A stretch of DNA of 64,000 bases from NCBI RefSeq assembly GCF_002911665.1, contig NZ_MTBP01000003.1, positions 434,001-498,000 of the forward strand. Reading direction: 5' to 3'. Numbering within the stretch: the first letter of the stretch is position 1; every line of letters begins with the position of its first letter. A program made the translations under genes and the position numbers. Origin of the DNA: Actinomadura rubteroloni. Lineage in GTDB: Bacteria > Actinomycetota > Actinomycetes > Streptosporangiales > Streptosporangiaceae. Below the pieces are notes generated by a model. The model was not told where the DNA came from. It searched no databases and saw only the letters and a program-made list of their open reading frames with translations. This document shows positions 46,361 to 54,416 of this stretch, piece by piece.

Positions 46361-47008
46361 TCAGAGGCCGGCGGGGTGCCGGCCGTGGACGAGAGCGAGG
46401 AACTCGGCGCGGGTGCGGGCGTCGTCGCGCAGCGTCCCGACCAGCGCGGACGTGATCGTCCGCGTGCCGGGCGTCTGCGCGCCGCGCAGCGTCATGCAGC
46501 TATGGTCCGCTTCTACCACCACACCGACGCCCTGCGCCCGCAGATGGGCGTGCAGCCAGTCGGCGACCTGCTTGGTGAGCCGTTCCTGGACCTGCGGGCG
46601 CCGCGCGAAGTGCTCGACCACGCGGGCGAGCTTCGACAGCCCGACGATGCGGTCGCCCGGCAGGTAGCCGACGTGCGCGACGCCGACGAACGGGAGCAGG
46701 TGGTGCTCGCACACCGATCGCAGCGGGATGGCCCGCACGACGATCAGCTCGTCATAACCCTCGTCGTTCGGGAACGTCGTCAGATCGAACGGACGCGGAC
46801 CGAACAGCTCGGCATAAGCGTGGGCCATGCGGCGCGGGGTGTCGCGCAGTCCTTCGGCGGAGGCGTCCACGCCGAGGGCGGCGAGGAACTGCGCGGCGGC
46901 CTGCTCGGCCGCCGCCAGGTCCAGGCCGTCCGGTTCCCGCACCACCCGCAGCGGCGCGGCGCCGGGCTGCGGACGGACGGGCGGGAGGGCCTGCGGGTCG
47001 ACGCTCAC
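46361..47008 (-). CDS. folE: GTP cyclohydrolase I
   Basis: A 215-residue enzyme that converts GTP to dihydroneopterin triphosphate, the first step to folate or pterins. The zinc and catalytic residues are present: Cys and His in SVCEHHLLPF and Cys in HSCMTLRG, plus LSKLARVVEHFARRPQVQERL. The location away from other folate genes suggests a second, special-purpose folE. GTG 47008 overlaps the stop of a 16-codon upstream ORF (GTGA), so translation may depend on it. Downstream is the FAD reductase gene. Confidence 0.9.
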   Translation of the reverse strand: MSVDPQALPPVRPQPGAAPLRVVREPDGLDLAAAEQAAAQFLAALGVDASAEGLRDTPRRMAHAYAELFGPRPFDLTTFPNDEGYDELIVVRAIPLRSVCEHHLLPFVGVAHVGYLPGDRIVGLSKLARVVEHFARRPQVQERLTKQVADWLHAHLRAQGVGVVVEADHSCMTLRGAQTPGTRTITSALVGTLRDDARTRAEFLALVHGRHPAGL

Positions 47009-47055
47009 CGGCGGGGGGCGGTGGCGGGCCGGGCGACCGGTGCGGCGATGTCCAT
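47005..47055 (-). CDS. 16-residue upstream ORF coupled to folE
   Basis: The strand opposite has ATG at 47055 preceded by AAGAGGA at a good distance, then MDIAAPVARPATAPRR and a TGA that overlaps the folE GTG. folE itself has no clear Shine-Dalgarno, so its ribosome supply probably comes from this short ORF. It may be a leader peptide or the true start of an alternatively framed product. Confidence 0.5.
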   Translation of the reverse strand: MDIAAPVARPATAPRR

Positions 47056-47195
47056 GGTGTTCCTCTTCGTGCGTGACGCCGGGGGGACGGTCGGCCGGAC
47101 GCGTGGACGGCTCGACCTCCTATTTCGCCAACAAGTCTTAGTGATATTCGCCGGGACGTGTCAACTCACGCGGTGCACGGGCATGTCGGCGCGGC

Positions 47196-47933
47196 ATGGA
47201 CAAGATCTTTGGGTGTTATCGTGGCGGAGTGATCTCGGATCCCTCCCGGTTCGCGGCGATCGCCGTCCTCGGCGACGACCTGCGCCGCGGCATGTACGCG
47301 TTCATCCGCCGGGCGGGCCGGGCCGTCACCCGCGACGAGGCGGCCAGGAGCGCGGGCATCTCCCGCAAGCTCGCCGCCTTCCACCTGGACAAGCTCGTCG
47401 ACGCCGGGCTGCTGGCCACCCGCTACGAGCACCCCGGCGGGCTGCGCCGCGTCGGCCGCGCGCCCAAGGTGTACGAGCCGTCGTCGCTGGCCGTCCAGGT
47501 CAGCATCCCGCCGCGCGAGCCCGTGCTGCTCGCCGGCATCCTGATCGACGCCGTCCGGGCCGAGGCGCCGGGGGAGACCGCGGACCAGGCGGCCCGTCGC
47601 CTGGCCCGCGACCGGGGCCGTCGGCTGGGCGAAGACGAACGGGCCGCCCTGCGCGGCGGACGGCTGGGCGCCGAACGGGCCCTGACCTGCGCCGAACAGG
47701 TCCTGGAACGGCACGGCTTCGAGCCCGCCCGCGACGCGCCCACCCTGGTCCGGCTCCGCAACTGCCCCTTCCACCCGCTCGCCGCCGAGGCGCCGGACCT
47801 GGTCTGCGGCATCAACCACGCGTTCCTGTCCGGGTTCCTGGACGGCCTGGACGCGCCCACCGTCCACGCCGCGCTCAAACCGGAGCCCGGCCACTGCTGC
47901 GTCGAACTCGGCGTCACGGACCACCCGGAGTAG
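47196..47933 (+). CDS. ArsR/SufR-like helix-turn-helix regulator with cysteine motif
   Basis: A protein of up to 245 residues (a GTG at 47229 would give 234). Residues 20-75 form a winged helix (VTRDEAARSAGISRKLAAFHLDKLVDAGLL). The C-terminal half ends with Cys residues in RNCPFHPLA, LVCGINH and GHCCVEL, a layout like the Fe-S ligands of SufR. Divergent from the folE/reductase operon, it is probably its regulator and may sense iron-sulfur or nitrosative/oxidative state. Its stop abuts the Rieske gene stop on the other strand. Confidence 0.8.
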   Translation: MDKIFGCYRGGVISDPSRFAAIAVLGDDLRRGMYAFIRRAGRAVTRDEAARSAGISRKLAAFHLDKLVDAGLLATRYEHPGGLRRVGRAPKVYEPSSLAVQVSIPPREPVLLAGILIDAVRAEAPGETADQAARRLARDRGRRLGEDERAALRGGRLGAERALTCAEQVLERHGFEPARDAPTLVRLRNCPFHPLAAEAPDLVCGINHAFLSGFLDGLDAPTVHAALKPEPGHCCVELGVTDHPE

Positions 47934-48998
47934 CTACGCCGACGGCGTCGATCTCGGCCCGGCGTCCAGTTCCACGAGCCGGCCGAGGAGCTTGCGGTAG
48001 GCCAGGCTCATCCGGTCGGCGCGGGTGTGCAGCTCGACCCGGGCGTCGAGGTTGAGTTCGGCGCGGTCGAAGCTCTCCAGGACGAACAGGTCCTCGTCCA
48101 GGACGGCGTCCTCGAAGTCGAGCATCGCCTTGATCCTCCCGGCGTCGCCGTGGAAGTCGTTGCGGGTCATGACCTTGTAGATGCGGGTCGAGGTCGCGCT
48201 CTCGGGTTGCAGCGCGTAGAGGATCTCGAAGACCTGGTCGGTGAGCGGGAACGTGAGGCACATCGCGACCACGCTCGGCGCGAACGCGGTCTTCTCCACC
48301 ACGTGCGGCTGGATCTCGGGGTGCTCGCCCGTCGCGGTCAGCGGGTCGTCGGTGTTCCGGTAGTACGTCGTGTAGCGGGTGTTGGCGGTCCAGGCCTGCC
48401 GGGTGACGTCGCTCGGCGCGATCTGCGCGCTCTCCGGGGTGCCGAACGTGCCGGTGTGGACGGTCGCGAAGTGCGAGATGTCCACGAAGTTGTCCACGAG
48501 CTGCGCCGCCGACGCGGTCGTGCGGCGGGGCTCGGCGAAGATCCGGTCGATGCCCGGGGTGTCCCAGCCCGGCAGGCCCGGCAGGTCGAGGACCGGTTCG
48601 CGTGGGGCGATCCAGACGAGGCCGAGGTGCTCGCGCACGCCGAACGGCCTGTCCAGCACGGCCCGCGAGGGGATTCGCGCGTCCGGGCCGGCCGAGGGGA
48701 CCTCGACGCACCGGCCGTCGGTGCCGTACCGCCAGCCGTGGTACTTGCACTGGAGGGTGCCGTCCACGACCGCGCCGATGCTCAGCGGGGCGAGCCGGTG
48801 CGGGCAGCGGTCGCGGGCGGCGAACAGCGTGCCGTCCATCCGCACCACGACCCAGGGCTCGCCGAGGAGCAGGACGCGCGCCGGGCGGGCGGTGATCTCG
48901 CCGGACAGGGCGACCGGGAGCCAGGCCCGGCCGAGGGACGGGTGCTCGTTGGTGATCGGCGCCGCCGCCCCCGGCGCGGTCGTCGTTGTCGTGTTCAT
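47934..48998 (-). CDS. Rieske non-heme iron oxygenase, alpha subunit
   Basis: A 354-residue terminal oxygenase of the vanillate-demethylase/caffeine-demethylase type. The [2Fe-2S] site is CPHR with CKYHGW; the mononuclear iron site is NFVDISHFATVH. It needs electrons from a reductase: a truncated VanB-like ferredoxin piece lies just beyond the GntR gene, and a full FAD reductase is 1.6 kb away. It is divergent from a GntR regulator. Demethylation or hydroxylation of an aromatic acid is likely. Confidence 0.88.
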   Translation of the reverse strand: MNTTTTTAPGAAAPITNEHPSLGRAWLPVALSGEITARPARVLLLGEPWVVVRMDGTLFAARDRCPHRLAPLSIGAVVDGTLQCKYHGWRYGTDGRCVEVPSAGPDARIPSRAVLDRPFGVREHLGLVWIAPREPVLDLPGLPGWDTPGIDRIFAEPRRTTASAAQLVDNFVDISHFATVHTGTFGTPESAQIAPSDVTRQAWTANTRYTTYYRNTDDPLTATGEHPEIQPHVVEKTAFAPSVVAMCLTFPLTDQVFEILYALQPESATSTRIYKVMTRNDFHGDAGRIKAMLDFEDAVLDEDLFVLESFDRAELNLDARVELHTRADRMSLAYRKLLGRLVELDAGPRSTPSA

Positions 48999-49021
48999 GG
49001 CCGGGACGCTACGGCCGGAGT

Positions 49022-49032
49022 ATGTCAGACAA
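49022..49032. promoter_or_regulatory. GntR-type operator copy next to the Rieske gene
   Basis: ATGTCAGACAA at 24 bp from the Rieske start matches the second copy at 49133 in 10 of 11 bases. It fits the GntR/FadR-type symmetric pattern TGTC-A-GACA. Confidence 0.55.
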
Positions 49033-49132
49033 AGCCTCGCTTCTTTTCGGGGATGTAACCGGCACCTATCCGCGTCGGCGGATCATCTGGCAGCACAGTA
49101 GCGTTTCCATGGCCGATTTCGGTGCTGGGGTC

Positions 49133-49143
49133 TTGTCAGACAA
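49133..49143. promoter_or_regulatory. GntR-type operator copy next to the GntR gene
   Basis: TTGTCAGACAA is a perfect palindrome that fits the FadR-family TNGTNNNACNA pattern. It lies 28 bp before the regulator ATG, and the second copy lies 111 bp upstream near the Rieske gene. Confidence 0.6.
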
Positions 49144-49170
49144 AGTGGCTCCTGCGGTAGCTTGTGGCCC

Positions 49171-49896
49171 ATGACCGCCAGCCATCCGTCGCCCCCCACG
49201 CTGCTGCAGCGGCTCCGGGCCACGTTCGAGCGCACCCGGGAGAGCGGCGCGAACCTCCCGCCGGAACCGGTCCTCGCGAGCGACCTCGGCGTGAGCCGCC
49301 CGCAGTTGCGCGAGGCGCTCGCCCGCCTCGAAGGCGAAGGGCTCATCGCCCGCCGCTCCGGCGCCGGCACGGTCGTCAACACCGAGGCGCTCGACATCCG
49401 GACCTGGCTGTCCCAGCAGGAGCCGTTCATCGAGACGCTGCGGCGGGCGGGCCTGGCCGACGCCTCGATCGAGCTGCTGTCCATCCGCTTCCGGGCCATG
49501 ACCGGCGACGAGGCGGCCTACTTCGGCCGGCCGTCCGGCTGCGGCATGCTCGACGTCCGCAAACGCTGGCGCGCGGGCGGACGGGTGCACATGCTCGCCG
49601 ACTACCAGGTGCCCGTGCCCGGCGCACGCGGGCTCAGCGACATCAGCGCGCCCGACGACCCGATCTTCGACGTCGCCGCCCGCGTCCACGGCGCGCCGCC
49701 CGCCTGGGAGATCGCGCACACCCGGGCCGAGACCGCCGACGCGCGGCTCGCCGGCGACCTGGAGACCGACCCCGGCAGCCCCCTGCTGATCCTGGACCTC
49801 CTCGGCGTCAGCACCAAGGGCTTGCGCCTCTACCGCACCCGCGAACACCACATCGGCAACGCCGTCGACTACGGCTTCGTCCGCACCTTCCGGTGA
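49171..49896 (+). CDS. GntR-family (UTRA type) transcriptional regulator
   Basis: A 241-residue regulator. The N-terminal winged helix reads LLQRLRATFERT to LREALARLEGEGLIARR. The C-terminal domain from about 75 resembles UTRA, a small-molecule sensor. Divergent from the Rieske oxygenase gene with two copies of a palindrome between them, it very likely represses that gene until the substrate binds. The ATG at 49171 is chosen over an in-frame TTG at 49162. Confidence 0.85.
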   Translation: MTASHPSPPTLLQRLRATFERTRESGANLPPEPVLASDLGVSRPQLREALARLEGEGLIARRSGAGTVVNTEALDIRTWLSQQEPFIETLRRAGLADASIELLSIRFRAMTGDEAAYFGRPSGCGMLDVRKRWRAGGRVHMLADYQVPVPGARGLSDISAPDDPIFDVAARVHGAPPAWEIAHTRAETADARLAGDLETDPGSPLLILDLLGVSTKGLRLYRTREHHIGNAVDYGFVRTFR

Positions 49897-49897
49897 C

Positions 49898-50164
49898 CCC
49901 CAGGAGACCCAAGGCCTTCCCACCGACGACCGGCTACGGCTCACCGTCACCGGCCGCTCCATCCTCCACATCCTCCAGGACGCGGGAATCGACGTCGCCT
50001 ATTCCTGCGAAGAAGGCATCTGTGGCACCTGCGAGACCGGAATCCTGGCCGGCCGCCCCGACCATCGCGACTCCGTCCTCACTCCGGACGAACAAGCCGG
50101 GAACCGCACCATGATGATCTGCGTCTCCCGCAGCCGGACGGCCGCCCTGACCCTCGACCTCTGA
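49898..50164 (+). pseudogene. Remnant of a VanB-type reductase: C-terminal ferredoxin domain only
   Basis: This frame encodes a plant-type [2Fe-2S] segment (LTVTGRSILHILQDAGIDV, CEEGICGTCETG, ICVSRSRT) ending in a stop at 50162. The flavin and NAD domains that precede it in phthalate/vanillate reductases are absent. No ATG or GTG opens this frame before the domain's first conserved strand. Most likely a decayed partner of the Rieske oxygenase gene; a tiny functional ferredoxin is a less likely alternative. Confidence 0.7.
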
Positions 50165-50318
50165 CCGGCGCCGCGCCCGCCGCGCCTCGTCGTTCCCGGA
50201 CAGTTCCGCGCCGTTGTCCATTAACGAACGAAAACGGCGATCCCTTGATTGACCTGCGATTTTCGGCGAAACGATACTTCGGTTCCGGCGATTCGGCCGT
50301 CGAAATCTGGAGGACGTC

Positions 50319-51026
50319 ATGTCGAGCAAGAACGCACCCGCCGTGAGCAGAACGCTCGGGGCCGCCGGGCGCTGGTCGCTGATCGTCGCGCCGCTGGCCC
50401 TGGCGGTCGGCTGGGCGCTGAGCTACCGGAGCGTCGGTGACTTCTTCACCTTCGACTTCAGCGCGCCGTACACCGATTCGGGCGGCAAGACCCCGGCCGC
50501 GGAGTTCCTGGCGACGATCACCGCCCCGGACGGCGGATTCCGGGAACTGATCCTGCCGCACATCTTCGTCTACACCGCGATGCCGATCCTCATCGCCGCC
50601 GGCCTCTACCTGGCCTCCGTGCTGTTCCCGACCGCGCCGTGGCGTGCCGCCATCGGGGCCGCCCTGACCGCGATCGGCGCGGTGTACTTCGTCGGGGTCC
50701 TCGGCGCGTGGCTGTCCTTCCCCGCCGTCGGACGGGCCCGCACCGACACCGGCACCCTGCTCCCGGTCGTCCGGGAACTCGTCAAGCCGCAAGGCATGCT
50801 CCTGGTGTCCACGATGCTGTCGGTGCTGGTCTTCATCGGCCTGATCGTGCTCGGCACGGCGCTCTACCAGAGCCGGATCGTCCCGCGCTGGGCGGCCGTG
50901 CTGGTCATCGCCGGCAACGCGCTCATCCTGGCGTTCGCGGGCACCGAGAATTGGATGACGATCGGCTCCCTGAGCCTCCTGGCCGGCCTGCTTCCTCTGG
51001 CCCGCACCCGCGCCCCGGCCGCATGA
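50319..51026 (+). CDS. Integral membrane protein of unknown function
   Basis: A 235-residue protein with about six predicted helices (WSLIVAPLALAVGWAL, AAIGAALTAIGAVYFVGVLG, MLSVLVFIGLIVLGTA and others) and a 60-residue extracytoplasmic loop after the first helix. No catalytic motif is visible and I do not recognise the family. GGAGG stands 7 bp before ATG 50319. Regional context (GNAT, amidohydrolase) does not suggest a function. Confidence 0.75.
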   Translation: MSSKNAPAVSRTLGAAGRWSLIVAPLALAVGWALSYRSVGDFFTFDFSAPYTDSGGKTPAAEFLATITAPDGGFRELILPHIFVYTAMPILIAAGLYLASVLFPTAPWRAAIGAALTAIGAVYFVGVLGAWLSFPAVGRARTDTGTLLPVVRELVKPQGMLLVSTMLSVLVFIGLIVLGTALYQSRIVPRWAAVLVIAGNALILAFAGTENWMTIGSLSLLAGLLPLARTRAPAA

Positions 51027-51111
51027 CCGCTGGGGGCCGTCCCGGCTCCGGGCGGGCAGTGCGGCGGGAAACGCGGTGGAGAACCCGCGCCCGTCCGGGC
51101 ATCCTGGCCGT

Positions 51112-51600
51112 GTGCTCATCAGAGACGCGACCCCCGGCGACTGGCCGTCCATCTGGCCGTTCTTCCACGCGATCGTCGCGGCGGGCGAGACCTTCACGTT
51201 CCCGACGGACCTCACCCGGGACCAGGGGCGCGACTGGTGGCTCCTGCCCGCCCCCGACCGGACGGTCGTCGCCCAGGACGACGCGGGCGTCGTCCTGGGC
51301 ACGGCCAAGATGAACCGCAACCACAGCGGCAACGCCTCCCACATCGCGAGCGCGAGCTACATGGTCGACCCGGCGCACGCCGGGCAGGGCGTGGGACGCG
51401 CCCTGTGCGAGCACACGATGGAATGGGCGCGGACGGCGGGCTACCGCGCGATGCAGTTCAACGCGGTCGTGGAGACGAACGTCCGCGCGACGAAGCTGTA
51501 CCAGTCCCTCGGCTTCGACGTGCTGGGCACGATCCCGGAAGGCTTCCGGCACCCGACCCGAGGCTACGTAGGCCTGCACATCATGCACCGCGCCCTCTGA
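51112..51600 (+). CDS. GNAT-family N-acetyltransferase
   Basis: A 162-residue acetyltransferase that transfers acetyl from acetyl-CoA. The pyrophosphate-binding loop is VDPAHAGQGVGRALCEH and the C-terminal part has TNVRATKLYQSLGF, as in phosphinothricin/MnaT-type members. GTG 51112 opens right before the IRDATPGDW strand; upstream GTGs would add an unrelated tail. Substrate is likely a small amine or amino-acid analogue but cannot be fixed. Confidence 0.85.
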   Translation: MLIRDATPGDWPSIWPFFHAIVAAGETFTFPTDLTRDQGRDWWLLPAPDRTVVAQDDAGVVLGTAKMNRNHSGNASHIASASYMVDPAHAGQGVGRALCEHTMEWARTAGYRAMQFNAVVETNVRATKLYQSLGFDVLGTIPEGFRHPTRGYVGLHIMHRAL

Positions 51601-51657
51601 CCGGCCCGGGGGCTCGCCGACGTCGGACGCGCGATCGCGGACCACGGGCCTCGCGGG

Positions 51658-52881
51658 TCAGGCGGCGAGCCGTGTGCCGTTCCTCCACACGGCGCGGGTG
51701 TCGAGCGTGTCGCCGATGGACGTCGTCGGGTCGCCGTCGACCAGGAGCAGGTCGGCGCGCAGCCCGTCGGCGATCCGGCCCCGGTCGGTCAGGGCGAAGC
51801 GGCGCGCGGTCGTCGCGGTGGCCGCGCGGAGCGCCTGGACGGGCGTGAGCCCGGCGCGCACGAGGTACTGGAGTTCGTGGTGGACGCTCGCGCCGTGGGC
51901 GAGCCCGCCGAGGAACGGCAGCGGCAGGGACGCGTCCGTCCCGGCGAGCACGTCGACCCCGGCGTCGCTGAGCGCCTTGACCGAGGCGAGCACGTCGTCC
52001 AGGACGCCCTGGGGGTAGTGGCCGAAACTGGAGCGCAGCGCCTTGTCCCAGGCGGGGTCCAGCCGCGAGGCGACGCGGGGGTCGTCGGCCAGCGCGCCGC
52101 CGTCGATGCCCATCATGGACGCGTTGAGGACGACGCACGGCACCACGAACACGCCCGCGTGCTTGATCAGGGCGATGATCTCGTCGGTGTGGGGCCGGTC
52201 CATGAACAGGTGGGCCAGCCCGTCGATGCCCGCTTCGACGGCCATGCGGGTGGCATCGACCGTCAGGGCATGGGCGATGGTGAGCATGCCGTGCCGCTTG
52301 GCCTCGGCGACCCCGGCGTTCAGCGTGGCCCGGTCCAGCATCGGGAGCCCGGGGTGGCCTTCGACGCTGCCGTCGTCGACCATGAACTTGATGTAGTCCG
52401 AGCCGTGCTCGATCAGCCGCGGGACGAAGGCGGCGGCCTCCTCGGGCGTCGAGGAGAACGGCATCAGCGGCGGCGGCCCGGACCGGGCGCCGGGCGGGGG
52501 CCCGGGGCGGAAGCCCTCGGGGAACAGCTCGCTGGGGTGGCCGCCCGGGGGAGTGATGGCGAAGCCGGACGAACGGACGTCGGCGACCGAGTCGTCACCG
52601 CTTATCTGCGCCCGGTTGTCGCGCGTGTTGGTGCCCTGCATCTCCAGCTCGGTCGTGACGCCGAACTTCAGCGCCAGGGCCAGCGAGTCGCGTTGGGTGT
52701 GGACGTGGGCGTCGATCAAGCCGGGGAGCAGGGTCGCGCCGCGCGCGTCATGGATCCGCGCTCCGGCCGGCGGCTCGCCGCCGACCTGGACGATGCGTCC
52801 GCCGTCGATGACGACGGTGGCGACGCCCAGCGACGTCTCCCCGTCGAAGACGCGGGCGCCGGTGATCGCTGTCGGGGACAT
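51658..52881 (-). CDS. Amidohydrolase family protein
   Basis: A 407-residue metal-dependent hydrolase of the imidazolonepropionase/prolidase-like group. Metal ligands are visible: DAHVHTQRD, later His in LTIAHALTVDATR and GLAHLFMDRPH, and Asp in VLAGTDASLPLP. The N-terminal beta-sandwich ends with LLPGLIDAHVH as usual. The divergent MarR gene with repeated elements in front suggests substrate-inducible control. No signal peptide, so cytosolic. Confidence 0.88.
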   Translation of the reverse strand: MSPTAITGARVFDGETSLGVATVVIDGGRIVQVGGEPPAGARIHDARGATLLPGLIDAHVHTQRDSLALALKFGVTTELEMQGTNTRDNRAQISGDDSVADVRSSGFAITPPGGHPSELFPEGFRPGPPPGARSGPPPLMPFSSTPEEAAAFVPRLIEHGSDYIKFMVDDGSVEGHPGLPMLDRATLNAGVAEAKRHGMLTIAHALTVDATRMAVEAGIDGLAHLFMDRPHTDEIIALIKHAGVFVVPCVVLNASMMGIDGGALADDPRVASRLDPAWDKALRSSFGHYPQGVLDDVLASVKALSDAGVDVLAGTDASLPLPFLGGLAHGASVHHELQYLVRAGLTPVQALRAATATTARRFALTDRGRIADGLRADLLLVDGDPTTSIGDTLDTRAVWRNGTRLAA

Positions 52882-52925
52882 GGGGGCTCCTTCGTTCGTC
52901 GTCCCTCCACGATACATAGCTTTGG

Positions 52926-52960
52926 GTATGCATATGTCATACGGGTCGCATATGTCAGAC
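52926..52960. promoter_or_regulatory. MarR operator candidate with direct and inverted repeats
   Basis: The 13-mer GCATATGTCATAC (52930) is repeated as GCATATGTCAGAC (52948), 12 of 13 identical and 18 bp apart. GTATG...CATAC (52926-52942) also forms an inverted repeat. Both lie between the amidohydrolase start and the MarR start. Confidence 0.55.
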
Positions 52961-52984
52961 GACACGGCGGCTAGAATCTGCGGC

Positions 52985-53455
52985 ATGACCGGGCCGCGAC
53001 CGCACGACGCCAGCACCGACGCCCTTCTCGACCAGGTCGGGCCGGCGCTGTCCCGGCTGCGCCGCCGCACCGCGCGCGATCGCGGCGACCTCACCCGCAA
53101 CCTGGTCCTCAACGTCATCGCCGAGGCGCCCGGGGAGATGACCGTGGGCGGCATCGCCGCCGAGATGGGCGTCACCCAGCCGGTCGCCAGCCGCACGATC
53201 GCCGCCTGCATTGCCGACGGCCTCCTGCGCCGGGCCGCCTCCCAGCAGGACGGCCGGCGCATCGTCCTGCACCTCACCCCCGAGGGCGAGGCCGAACGCC
53301 GCCGTTTCGCCGCCGAGCAGCGGACCGCCTTTGAGGCGATCACCGCCGAGTGGTCCGCCGACGACCGTGACTGCTTCGCCCGCTACCTCGTCCGTTACGG
53401 CCAGGACGCGGCCGACTGGACGGCCCGGCAGCGCGCCCGGAAAGCGGACCGCTAG
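52985..53455 (+). CDS. MarR-family transcriptional regulator
   Basis: A 156-residue winged-helix protein: LVLNVIAEAPGEMTVGGIAAEMG, recognition helix VTQPVASRTIAACIADG, and wing SQQDGRRIVLHLTPEG. ATG 52985 is preferred because a TAGAAT -10 element ends 8 bp before it, which fits leaderless transcription; earlier ATGs lie inside the operator. It probably represses the divergent amidohydrolase gene and itself. Confidence 0.82.
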   Translation: MTGPRPHDASTDALLDQVGPALSRLRRRTARDRGDLTRNLVLNVIAEAPGEMTVGGIAAEMGVTQPVASRTIAACIADGLLRRAASQQDGRRIVLHLTPEGEAERRRFAAEQRTAFEAITAEWSADDRDCFARYLVRYGQDAADWTARQRARKADR

Positions 53456-53673
53456 CGTCAGCGGCGGGAATGGCGTCGACGGTCTTTGTGAAACGTTCGC
53501 GGTGGACGAGCCGAATGCGATGTGGCCGACGGAATGCCGCGTGCCCTGAGCCGTGCCGGAAGCATTGGCGATTTCTCGTCGGAAGGTGTCATTAACGCCA
53601 CTGGGAGGCGCGACGCCGTCCGGTTAGCGTCAGGAGCGATTCCGGCACAGCTCCGAACGCGAAGGAATTCTTG

Positions 53674-54339
53674 ATGCGCGCCCAGATCGTCCTGTTCGAC
53701 GGCTTCGACCCCCTCGACGTCGTCGGTCCCTACGAAGTCCTGTACGCGGGCGGCACCGCGTCCGGCGGCGCGGTGACCGTGGAACTGGTCTCCGCCGAGG
53801 GGCCGCGCGCGGTGGTCGCCGGCATCGGCGGCCTGGTTTTGCACGCCACCGCCGCCTTGGATCCCGCGCGAGCCGACCTGGTCCTGGTCCCCGGCGCCGC
53901 AGGCCGCCTGGAAGAGGCGGACGCCGACGGATCGGGGCAGGACGAACTCGTCCACGTCCTGCTCGACCGCGCGCTGGCGACCGAACTGCCCGCGCTGCTG
54001 AAAGCGGCGAAGGACGACCCCGACGTGACGCTCAGCGCCGTGTGCGGCGGCTCGATCATCCTGGCCCTGGCCGGCCTGCTGGAAGGCCGCCACGCCACGA
54101 CCCACCACACGGGCCTGGACGTCCTCGCCGCCACCGGCGTCCACGCCGTGTCGGCCCGCGTCGTCGACGACGGCGACCTCGTCACCGGCGCGGGCGTCAC
54201 CTCCGGCATCGACCTCGCCCTCTACCTCCTGGAACGTGAGGCGGGCCCCCAGATCGCCCACGCCGTCGAAACGCTCTTCGCCCACGAACGCCGAGGCACC
54301 GTCTGGCGCTCCCAGGGCCTCGCCCCCGCCACGTTCTGA
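53674..54339 (+). CDS. DJ-1/PfpI-family protein
   Basis: A 221-residue class I glutamine-amidotransferase-like protein. Conserved points are QIVLFDGFDPLDVVGPYEV at the start, the nucleophile elbow LSAVCGGSIILALAG with the reactive cysteine, and THHTGLDVL. Such proteins include isocyanide hydratases, glyoxalases and regulators without DNA-binding domain. GAAGGA precedes ATG 53674. No neighbouring gene clearly belongs with it. Confidence 0.85.
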   Translation: MRAQIVLFDGFDPLDVVGPYEVLYAGGTASGGAVTVELVSAEGPRAVVAGIGGLVLHATAALDPARADLVLVPGAAGRLEEADADGSGQDELVHVLLDRALATELPALLKAAKDDPDVTLSAVCGGSIILALAGLLEGRHATTHHTGLDVLAATGVHAVSARVVDDGDLVTGAGVTSGIDLALYLLEREAGPQIAHAVETLFAHERRGTVWRSQGLAPATF

Positions 54340-54416
54340 CGCACGTCCCGCGTCTCCGCCCACGGGGGGATCCGAGGCGTCCGCTCCGTCCGGGGGCGGG
54401 GGCGGAAGACCAGACC

